DNA from: Mytilus galloprovincialis
Lineage: Eukaryota; Mollusca; Bivalvia; Mytilida; Mytilidae
NCBI RefSeq assembly: GCF_965363235.1
Contig: NC_134838.1
Location: 2,485,001-2,549,000 of the forward strand
DNA length: 64,000 nucleotides
Direction: 5' to 3'
Shown: in pieces, positions 12,347 to 21,963 of the stretch
Numbering within the stretch: the stretch's first letter is position 1
Layout of the letters: every line of letters begins with the position of its first letter
Translations under genes and position numbers: made by a program
The notes under the pieces: generated by a model
Database searches by the model: none
What the model saw: the letters and a program-made list of their open reading frames with translations, nothing else
What the model was told of the DNA's origin: nothing

Positions 12347-12370
12347 TTTTTTTTTTTTTTTTTTTTTTTT
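12347..12370. repeat. Poly(T) tract, 24 bases
   Basis: An uninterrupted run of 24 T between the palindrome array and the 444-bp fold-back element. It may be the tail of a minus-strand retroposed sequence, but no body was recognised. Confidence 0.85.
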
Positions 12371-12486
12371 GTTTTCTTCTTTTATATAAGTCTATATTCT
12401 TCATATTCGTAAGGATGTCCATATTTTATAAATGAGACATATATAGAAGTCATCCCTTGCAGATGTATGACAAGAAAAAAGATATA

Positions 12487-12930
12487 GAATGAAATTCAAA
12501 ACAGTGTGGCTGTGGCCATTGATTGACACATGAAATTCATCCATTGACTGGGACAATTTAGGTGAACGTTTGTATGTAACGACCACTGTTCACTATGTAC
12601 TTTTTAAAAACACTTAAACTATGGGGTCACCAAAGGTTTTCAACACCTTAATAAAGTAATTCGAAAAATTAATCAGAAATAACACGATGTTTTGATTTAT
12701 ATCAATTATATAAATCAAAACTTAAAAGGTTATTCCTGATTAATTTTTCGAATTATTTTATAATTAAAGGCGTTAAGAAACCTTTGGTGACCCCTCAGTT
12801 TAAATGTCTATCGTAGGTACGTCGTGAACAGTGGTCGTTACAGACAAACGTTCACGTAAATTGTCCCAGTCAATGGATGAATTTCATGTGTCAATCAATG
12901 GCCACAGCCACACTGTTTTGAATTTCATTC
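12487..12930. mobile_element. 444-bp palindromic (fold-back) element, copy 1
   Basis: The element is almost a complete palindrome. The left end GAATGAAATTCAAAACAGTG is mirrored by the right end CACTGTTTTGAATTTCATTC, and the symmetry runs inward about 200 bp on each side to a centre near ATATAAATCAAAAC. It is flanked on both sides by TA, as expected for a TA-duplicating (Tc1/mariner-type) non-autonomous element; the superfamily is an inference. A second, nearly identical copy lies at 28320-28762. No coding sequence. A transcript would fold into a hairpin of about 200 bp. Confidence 0.85.
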
Positions 12931-13084
12931 TACTAGTACACAGTTAACTCGTAGTTATTGACAAATTCATATCTACAATGATTGTAAATCATTCAGAAAC
13001 AGATTTACCCTTGTTCCGTTACTAGTCTAAAATCATGCAAACATCGTAATAATGCTCCAAAATACCAAATCACATATGAAAAAA

Positions 13085-13640
13085 TGGAAAACAACACGTT
13101 TAATAATTTATTGCGTCCAAAGTGCTTTTATGAATATACCTTCATCAGGAACGCTCAAACGCAAATATTTGAAATCCGAAGATGTATAAGTACCGAAAAT
13201 CGTTGAAGAGCTATATGTCAAAAATACCTAAATAAATAGCCAAATTCATATAAAGCCAACTTTGTCTGAGGGAGTTGAAACCTTAGTTTCATAATAATTT
13301 AAAAATTTAAAAACGGACAATTTTAGTAAAGTGTGTTAAATCATGTCGGTACCGAAGCACTGACTACTGAGCTGATGATACCCTCGGAGACTGATAGTCC
13401 ACCAGCAGAAGTATCGACCCCGTGATGTAAAAAGTGGAACACAACACGTTTAATAATTTATTGCGTCCGATATAAGGTACAAGGATTATAATTTAGTACG
13501 CCAGACGCACGTTTCGTCCACATATGACTCATCAGTGACGCTCAGATAAAAAAGTTATAAAGCCAAACAAAGTTGAAGAGTATGAGTACCCAAAATTCCA
13601 AAAAAATGTGCCAAATTCGGGTAAGGTAATGGGAATTAGA
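13085..13640 (+). repeat. Two related interspersed repeat copies in direct orientation
   Basis: The phrase CAACACGTTTAATAATTTAT followed by TGCGTCC occurs at about 13094 and 13441. After the first it leads into CCTTCATCAGGAACGCTCAA, after the second into TAGTACGCCAGACGCACGTT and ACTCATCAGTGACGCTC. Both then share AAAGCCAA and GTTGAAGAG blocks. They look like two diverged members of one dispersed family placed about 345 bp apart. Confidence 0.6.
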
Positions 13641-15472
13641 AGTATACTTGTACTAGTCATTTTGTAATACTTATATGAAGGGAAAGGGCATTACAGAAAT
13701 TATATGCAACCATGTATATGTATATCAACCAAAAGATTACACTGCATGTATATTTTTTTTTCTCAAGTACATGTATTGAACATTTTGGTTATTAAAATTA
13801 TATTTTCAATGTGTTACCTCGTATATATGTGGACGATGTTAATGTATTGTCTATTGACTAAGTTTCATGGGCGTATTAGTTCAAGGCAAAAATTTGATCA
13901 GTCAAATAGCTAGGTGGAACCCCGTATATTTTGAAAAATTTGTAAAACTAATCCAGAATTTTTTAGAATGATATTGAAATTTCCGACACGTGTTTTTTTC
14001 CACATTTCTTTCAAATGATAATTAATGTCTCGTGATAGATTATACAATGCTGTCAAGATATATTATCCGCCATCATTATGGGAGCATACAAATAAATAGC
14101 AATTTATTAATCAAGATCTGTTTAATATGATTACACATGAAATACAAAGATATTGCCAATATAGATAATTCGTAAATCATTTTAAAATGGTTAGATATCA
14201 AAATCAGAGAAAAATGTCAGTGATCCATATCGTCATGGTTCACAATTGTGTCCATTGTCTACATTTCTAAGAACTCCCTGGGATTGTGACTTATCGCTTA
14301 TCTCAAAGGCAAAGGTCAGCACCTAAATACAATAACACTCGTTATGCTCAAGGGAATTTCTGAAAACAAAAGTTCTGTGTATTCACATTATTTGTACAAC
14401 TCTCCTTACTGATGCCATATTTTGGAATTTCTGTGACCTAAATGGTTCGTGAAAATAAATATTTTATTATACTAGTATAGTATAGAAATAAATGTTAATA
14501 TAATGTTCATCTTATGAAGAATATTCAATAACAAAAAAAATCTTAGCTTTCGTAATCCAAATTTACCAAATCAGGCATTTAAAAGATAATTGTGACAAAA
14601 GGGGGTAAACCAGGATAACACCAATATTTTTCTCTCGTTTATTTTTTTATATATATTTACATCAATGAAAAGGTAGGGGTCCATGCATCATCTGCCGAAG
14701 TCTTGGTGAAATTCACCGTTTCATTTTATGTTAAGGGTATATTGAATATAACCATTTTTGGGGTACCCTAAAAGACGGTTGAAACACTAGTTGGTATATA
14801 TGAATGTGTGTTTTTGCAAATTTTGTCATTAGAAATACCCATGACTGTTTAAGCATACAGAAGAAACACATTTTTAATTAAATCTGAAATATTATCCATA
14901 ATGGTACTTATAGTCTGAATGTAAAAAAAAAAAAATTTTTATTATAATTATTGATAAGACGAAAATTCTAGCCACCTCAGGTAACTTTTTTTTTTCAACC
15001 CTTTCCAGAAAAAAGATATCGTTTAATACCTACCAAAAAATTGCTTAAATTTCATTGGTTATCAATCTTGAAAATTGTATATTTTTATCAGATTTGACCG
15101 TTTGAAATTTTCAAAATTTTTAGACAAGTCAACTCACAACGCACAAGAAAAAGAAAAGTTTTAGGACAAAATTCATTTTCGACCTGCAAAACCTTTTACA
15201 GGCTGTCGCACCTACAAAACATTCTACAGGTTGTCTTTGCATTCTTTTAATGTGCATAAGTCAAAATTGAACTGTCCCAATCATAATTGTAAAATCAATA
15301 ATATTCAATATGGGACGAGTACCCTTGGGACGAATTTACATATCACAAATATATAGTGGTTTCTTTCTAATCAGTATTTAAATCACTAATATGTTAAAAC
15401 GCATGAATGATTTTCAATACATGTGTACGAGTTGTCTCCCATGTACCATGTCTACCGTCTTAAATATGCTCT
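13641..15472. other. No gene recognised; region downstream of gene A
   Basis: AT-rich, 3' to gene A on the minus strand. It contains short homopolymers and no recognisable exon or repeat with clear ends. The 3' untranslated region of gene A must begin here; no confident poly(A) signal was chosen. Confidence 0.4.
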
Positions 15473-15974
15473 TTATTTTGTACTTGTATTGATTTTCCTC
15501 ACAGGCTTTGAAAACGGTTTCCATGCATTAACGTCAACTGCAACTTTTCCAACACTTAACGTAGAATCTTGTTTGTTGTTAGACATATCATTTTCTTTAT
15601 TCTTGTTGACAAAATTGTCATTTTTGTTTTTCTTTGGTTGTTTCTTTCGAATGTTAACTGTTTTCTTTTTAACGTTCAAACCTTTAGCTTTTGTCAATGT
15701 CTTCTTAGATTTATTCTTTATTGATAGATCATCGTTTTTATTATTTTTGACTTGTTTGTCCTTTCCTTTATTATTTTTGACTTGTTTGTCCTTTCTTTTA
15801 TTATTTTTGTCATTTTTGTCTTTTCCTTTATTATTTTTATCTTCTTTGTCCTTTCCGGTCTTACGTTTAGCAGAATTTTCTTTTGTGTCACTTGATGTAT
15901 CACGTGAATTTGACCTGCAACATCTACAACACCCAGACTGTGATTCAACATCATCATCGTCTTGAACCCTGTTT
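15473..15974 (-). CDS. Gene A exon 3: cytoplasmic tail and stop
   Basis: Acceptor TTTTTTTTCAG precedes AAACAGGGTT. The exon enters in phase 2, so AA from the previous exon plus A makes Lys, then NRVQDDDDVESQSGCCRCC. The middle is a run of Lys/Asn/Asp-rich units (GKDK, NNK, QVKNNKGKDK twice) that may be disordered and contains basic stretches. The end reads WKPFSKPVRKINTSTK followed by TAA. The plus-strand open frame over the same bases is a shadow. Confidence 0.75.
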
Positions 15975-18900
15975 CTGAAAAAAAAATTATAAGGTTATTG
16001 ACTATTCAAAACACACTCAAACTTATTAATTGCTAGCGTTTATAAAATCTGCTGCAAAAAATACCAAAAGAAAATCCAAACTCATAAGTCGTCGATAAAT
16101 TGAAAATGCCATGGCTAAAACGAAAATCACCAAAAGACAAACAGCAGTATAAAACAAATAAAAACAAAATACAACATACAAAACAAAAAGAAAAAAAAAC
16201 ACACACAAAAAATTACAACTGTACAGCACATAAAGAGTTATGGTTAGAATATTAGACTATGCCATTCAAAAGAAAAGGCAGCAATAGCTAATATTAACAC
16301 CACAATTATATTCATCATTTGACCGAATTTAGACTGCTTATTACCTTTTGATTTAAGTAGTCGTACATTTGTTATTTAGAATTACTTTATATGTTTTCTG
16401 TCTATGAAGAAATACATAAAATTCAGTTGCACCCTGATTAACCTGCGTAGCGGGCTATTTTTAAGAGTGCACCACATTTTTAATGTTGTTTCGAATAGAC
16501 AGAGAAAAAAATTACTGGCATTCCTTACAATTAAATTCTTAATTCCATTTTAAGACGGAGTAAATCGTGAAAAAAATCTTGATGACGTCACGGTCACATG
16601 ACAAAATTATGTCTATGAGCTGATAGACAAAACACTGGCAGCCAATCAGAAGACGTGTTACAACCAAATTTAAATTATATTCAATTATTTGCAACTTTAC
16701 CTTTTTTTGTATATATGAATAAAGATAACAAATATTTCAGATTTGGTTTATCGGATCATACTTTGATCTTCAAAATTTCTTTTTCCAACGCTTGGTAATT
16801 GGTTGCTTCATTTTGATGATTCATTCTGTTTTGATCTGTAGTCACTTTAGTATTCTAATCAATTGTAATCTTTGATTCTTAATTCTTATATTGAAAATAC
16901 TCACTTGCGACAAGAATATCTGCAGCAAAACACACAGAGTATTGCCAATACCACTATAAACAATATCAAAACAACGGCTCCTATGATGTAAAAGTAAGCT
17001 ACAAAAAGATAAAATTACTAAAATACTGAACTCCAAGGAAAAGTCTAGACGGAAAGTCCCTAATCAAATCGTAAAATTAAAAGCCTAAACACATCAAATG
17101 AATGGATTACAACTGTCGTATTTCTAGCTAGGTACACGCATTTTCTTATGTAGAAAAAAATCATATGAGTTTAGAAAATTTACTCGATTTCTTTTTCACA
17201 CTATTGAATAAGAACTATAAGATTGTATGTAAATTAAGAAATAATTCATGGAAGCCATAGCTTTGTTTGAAATTTACACATGGACTGGGCCGTGATATTC
17301 GAATTTTATCCTGAGCGTTAGCGAGGGATAAAACTAACGAATATCACGGCCCAGGCCATGTGTAAATTTACAACAAATCTAGGGCTTCCATGAATTATAA
17401 TTAATTTTGATTATAATAGGACATATAAGTTCATTCAAATACTAAAGCGAGAGTGGGTATGCCGTGTGTGAAGCTGTTCTTTTTTACTCCTTGTTAGATA
17501 AAGCTCAAATATTCTCATAAATCTTTAGCTTGCATTGATTATTTCGTTAATAACCGCTTGAAAAAAATATGTTTACTTCTCAAACCCAATATTTCCGATT
17601 TTTTAATTTACATATTTTCTCGTGAGCTACGGTAACCGTCAAATCCAAAATTGACATTTCGTAACGAAGGAGCTGCCATGTTGACTCGCTGAAATCAATT
17701 GCAATAGAATAGAAAACAAAACAAAACCTACCTCAGAATTCCATTTTAATACAATATTATACGAATTTCGATGGTTACAAAAAAGTTTATATTTTTGTGA
17801 CATTGACTAAACATTGTTTTTATACTGCAACTTAAATTAGTATATTGATAGCTTTTAAAATCGTAACATAAATATCAAGTAATAGTCAGGTTTTCATTCC
17901 TTAATGAACCCCTGATTGTAGAGAAAGTGTTCCATGATGAAATTGGCATTGCACAAAGTATAGCTGTGTTACTATATTTAGGAAATAAACAAAACTAGTT
18001 GCAATATATTAATTCTTTTTATCATGCATCCGAATAAGAATAAAAGTTCTTTAAATTTGTTTTATTACAATTTCTTATACAATAAAATTGGCAAAGCGTT
18101 TGCAAAGTAGGTTCAAATACATGTGGATTTACGTGGGAGGTATATTGTAACATCCATTTATCTCTGAGTCGGCGCTGAGTATAGATATATCGAGAATTTT
18201 CACACAGTGTTGTTTACAAAGCGAAAGAAGCACGTCATATTAGAATGAATAATAACTATTGTACTTATGCTGCTTATGAATCAATACTAAAAGTTAAGCT
18301 GAGTCTCCACTCTCGTATTCTTATCATGTTTATTTAAATTACGAGGAAAGCAAAATGTCGATCTTAAAATACCACGATTTATGAATTGTGGCTTATAAAG
18401 CAATGGAATGGCCACAGATGGGTTCTGTATAAAATTAATAATTTTTTAAGGGCAAACGGTGGCCTATACATGTAGCTGCTATGATTGGCATTCATACCAC
18501 ATTATAAATAAATAAGAATCATGTTTGTGTGTAGCTTTGTTATGCACTACTCACACTAAACAATTTAAATACTTCAGACTTCAAGTTTAATTTTACATGT
18601 TGACATTTGGTCTAAAGAATTGATCGTTGCGTTACAATTCATCTGCAGATATGTTATTGCGTAGTGAAATAAATATAAGCTTCACTTTTGTAAGTTATCA
18701 CAAAAATATATAATTCCAATTGCATTCTTCTTAGATGTAGACAAGTATACGAAACAATGGATGTTATCAGTAGATTGAATTCAACTGAATACTATTTTTA
18801 TATACATACGCACATGCATGGTCTACAATTTGTCGATACCTGTATCTCGGCATAACAAAAGGTAATTTTGTTCTCCGACTGTTAATCACGTTTTGGATGT

Positions 18901-19705
18901 CGGATGTGTACTGATTGACACTTTTGTCTTACATGCATTATTTTTTAATTAGTCATAATTGACTTTGAACAAGCTTTCAGTAACAGCGAGTACTCTCAGG
19001 GGTTTCCTTGGTACCTTTTTGTTATGGGGAGGTATAAGTATCCGTCCACGTCTACTGTTTTTGCTAATGTATTTCTGCTTTTCATCTATCTGACTATTAA
19101 AGTCTTTTCAACTGATTTGTAAACATGTAGTTTGTTTATATTCTTTACTGTTACACCACTGTCCCAGGTTGTGGGAGGGTTCGCGTTCAATCTAGTTTTA
19201 CCCCGCCACATCCTGTATGTGCCTGTCCTAAGTCAGGAGCCTGTTACAAGTATTTAATTGTAGTCATTTATATACGGTATAATATTTGTTTTTCGTTCAT
19301 TATTTTATACATAAATCAAGCTTTTTAATTTTATTTGAATTGTTTCAATTTTGACATTTCGATGCATTTTCTAGCTGCCTATGCAGTATTGGTTTAACTG
19401 TTCGGTAATCTCTGGTTGTTAATCTCTGTGTTATTTGGTGTCTTGTGGATTGTTTTTTCATTGGTAATAATACCACATCTTGTTATTCTTATATACATAT
19501 ATATCTTACCATTTGACAAGAATGATAGACTGCAGGACGGATATTCTCCAACCCAGGCACCGGAAGTGCACGTGACCGTGGGGCTTCCCGACATAACATA
19601 GTTTTGTGAACAGACGTAAAAAACTTGTTCTCCAGCACTATACGATGATTTTACTGGAACATAATACCCATTAGAAATACTTTCTGGCACAGTTGTGCAC
19701 GCCAT
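15473..19705 (-). CDS. Gene A: sushi-domain single-pass membrane protein, Lys-rich tail
   Basis: I assembled three minus-strand exons (19510-19705, 16905-16998, 15473-15974) into a 263-residue protein. Exon 1 is one sushi/CCP domain with cysteines at residues 3, 32, 46 and 58 and the conserved Trp at 51. Exon 2 is a hydrophobic membrane segment starting YFYIIGAVVLILFIVVLAIL and ending in a cysteine cluster (CVFCCRYSC). Exon 3 is a 166-residue cytoplasmic tail with DDDD, CCRCC and many NNKGKDK-like Lys/Asn/Asp units, ending RKINTSTK. Junctions are in phase: exon 1 ends with G before GTAAGA, and G+CT gives Ala; exon 2 ends AA before GTGAGT, and AA+A gives Lys. It is the downstream member of a three-gene array with genes B and C and shares their C-terminal motif. 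No signal peptide follows the ATG, so an upstream exon may be missing. Ligand and function are unknown. Confidence 0.72.
16905..16998 (-). CDS. Gene A exon 2: transmembrane segment
   Basis: 94 nt between acceptor TTTTTGTAG and donor GTGAGT. It encodes a hydrophobic stretch of about 23 residues followed by CVFCCRYSCR. Entry phase 1 and exit phase 2 match the equivalent 97-nt exons of genes B and C. The cysteines beside the membrane are candidate palmitoylation sites (inference). Confidence 0.78.
17241..17398. mobile_element. Fold-back element in gene A intron
   Basis: Inverted arms of roughly 65-70 bp. The left arm ATAATTCATGGAAGCC... is mirrored by ...GGCTTCCATGAATTAT. The inner arms CTGGGCCGTGATATTCG and CGAATATCACGGCCCAG are perfect complements, around a small centre with CTGAGCGTTAGCGAG. 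Non-coding MITE-like hairpin. Confidence 0.75.
18880..19490 (-). repeat. Composite repeat in gene A intron, ending in an R1 copy
   Basis: 18880-19130 carries GTCGGATGTGTACTGATTGA and TACTCTCAGGGGTTTCC, repeated in diverged form at about 53410-53500. From about 19140 to 19485 it is a minus-strand R1 copy: reverse complement starts AAGATGTGGTATTATTACCA and ends in CCTGGGACAGTGGTGTAACA. It lies within 20 bases of the sushi exon donor. Confidence 0.65.
19510..19705 (-). CDS. Gene A exon 1: sushi (CCP) domain
   Basis: Encodes a single sushi domain, MACTTVPESISNGYYVPVKS and onward, with the four cysteines, a Gly-Ser-Pro turn and the Trp expected of the fold. It ends CSLSFLSN plus a G before donor GTAAGATATA. 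The ATG lies two residues before the first cysteine. The frame stays open upstream (S-S-V-I-S-K before Met) and possible acceptors TTCAAAG or AAAGTAG lie there, so this may be an internal exon whose signal-peptide exon was not found. Confidence 0.72.
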
Positions 19706-21747
19706 TTTGGAAATTACACTACTTTGAAAATATCATTAATATAGTCCAGATATTGATATGAATACTGATTCACAAGATAGCTGAGACCTACCGATAAAAA
19801 CCTACGTCTTCTTTTGAAATAAAAGTTAAGAAAATTGATTTTTGTAATTATACATATTATTAAAAATTCAATAAATTTGTATGTGGTATTAAAGTTTAAA
19901 AGAATGAAAGAAATAATATTTTAATGACTTGATAAATACAATATCACAGTATAAGAACAAATAGCCACAAAATTTCTTTTCAAAATGAAAGAAACATATT
20001 CAAATTGATCATTGTTTATGTTTGCAAAACGAAATTTAAATAAATATATGTATTGGTATCTATTCATTTAATTTAGTATACAGAAATAGACTGTGTGTAT
20101 TTAAACCTATGTCAAACAAGAAACAAAACTAAAACAAGCTGATCATATTTCATTGTTATCGATCCATATAACATTGGGCTTTTTGTCGTCATCTGTGCAT
20201 TAAATATATACAAAAAAAGAAGACGTGGTATCATTGCCAATGAGACAACCGTCCACAAGAGACCAAAATGACACAGAAATTAACAACTATAGGTCACCGT
20301 TCATCCTTCAATAATGAGCAAAGCCAATACCGCATAGTCAGCTATAAAAGGCCCCGACATGACAATGTAAAACAATTCAAACGAGAAAACTAACGGCCTT
20401 ATTCATATAAAAAAAATAAACGAAAAACAAATATATAACATATAAACAAACGACAACCATTGAATTGCATGCTCCTGACTTGAGACAGGGACATACATAT
20501 ATATTATCTCCCTTTGGTGCAAAAATGGTATTTTTTGTAATTAAAATTGAAATATCTTTTTTTACTCATCGGTGACCAATATTTTTTATTATTGTTTTCA
20601 AATAAGCTATAGATTAACTAAATAATTGTAAAATTTAAGCGATTTCTGTAATTAAATTCGTTTTTTATTTCGATATTACCTCTTTTTCTCCTATTAGTTC
20701 AACAGAAAAAAGTACCTTTACAAAAATGTATGCTTCTTTCGAAGGCAGATTGTGAGCGTAAATGATCGGTGACCCCCCTTTTTTATTTTTACTTTTTTCT
20801 ATTAGGTATAAGATAAAGTTCATTTATAGAAAACTTTAGCGAAATCTTATATTAAATAAAAAATTTGATTTAGACCCGCGAGCCCCTTTAACTCATCAGA
20901 TTGACAAAAATACAAGTGGACGTAGCCGGGTACTTGTACAGCTCGACAACAAAAAGACACTAAAGCCTATTACGAAACTAAAATCCCTTAACTGATGGTT
21001 TGTTACTAAGTTTGTGATTATGGTGTTCGTATAAGTTCCGTGAACATGGAAATCATTGCATACATTAGAGTTTTACTAAAGAGATTTTTGCAAATAGATA
21101 TAGGAAGATGTAGTGTGAGTGCCAATGAGACAACTCTCCATCCAAATAACAATTTAAAAAAAGTAAACCACTATAGGTCAATGTACGGCCTTCAACACGA
21201 AGCCTTGGCTCACACCGAACAACAAGCTATAAAGGGCCCCAAAATAACTAGTGTAAAACCATTCAAACGGGAAAACCAACGGTCTAATCTATATAAAATA
21301 AAAAAAACGAGAAACACGTATAAATTACATAAACAAACGACAGCTATTGTACATCAGATTCCTTTTGTCAGATTTAGAAAATGAAACTAAGACAAGGATG
21401 CAACTGCACCACATTGTACACCAAAATTTCGTAAAGTAAATATGCAAAACATATAAATCTCTAAAATATTATTGTACTGATAGAACCAAGTGTTGAAATT
21501 TCAAGTCAAACAATAGAAATCAATATATTTTTATTATTCGTATCTATTAACTAAAATACAAGTAGATACAATCCCACTTTATACATTTTTTTTTAATAAC
21601 AAGTTACTAGTAGTTTTTTTTTTTTTTGGGGGGGGGGGGACATTTGACAAAAAAGAAATGGAACTTCAAGAGTTAAATCTAGTTTGACAAATATAACGTA
21701 AAATTCACCAATAAATTAAATCTACATATTTACAGTCACAAAATGAC
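19706..21747. repeat. Intergenic A-B: two plus-strand R1 copies, no gene
   Basis: R1 copies occur at about 20217-20500 (AGACGTGGTATCATTGCCAA to GGCTCC-like TGCTCCTGACTTGAGACAGG) and 21100-21365 (a variant starting AGATGTAGTGTGAGTGCCAA). The rest is AT-rich. The sequence AATAAA read on the minus strand at 21530-21535, about 215 bases after the gene B stop, is a possible poly(A) signal. No exon was found that could start gene A. Confidence 0.6.
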
Positions 21748-21963
21748 TTATTTTGTACTAGTATTGATATTTCTGATATCATGTGTATGTGGAAGCCATA
21801 TTCTACGAGGAACTACTTTCTGTCGGCGTCGTTCTACTATGAGTAAATCACGAACGGGTAGAGTAGAATCAAACGTCGTCATAGCGTCCTGTCGTCGATT
21901 ACATCTTTTCACTTGATGGAAATATTCTTGTACTATTGCCCAACCTCTGGTTTGTGTCTCTAC
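21748..21963 (-). CDS. Gene B exon 5: terminal exon with conserved C-terminus
   Basis: Acceptor CTCTTTTTAAAG precedes GTAGAGACAC; phase 0 entry. It encodes 71 residues beginning VETQTRGWAIVQEYFHQVKR, then a basic stretch (VERRRQKVVPRR) and the end WLPHTHDIRNINTSTK with stop TAA. The last 16 residues match the ends of genes A and C. Confidence 0.75.
   Translation of the reverse strand, partial: VETQTRGWAIVQEYFHQVKRCNRRQDAMTTFDSTLPVRDLLIVERRRQKVVPRRIWLPHTHDIRNINTSTK

Noticed and set aside
15423-15965. 180-codon plus-strand open frame
   Set aside because: It is the antisense of the Lys/Asn-rich last exon of gene A, which has correct splice phase and the shared C-terminus.
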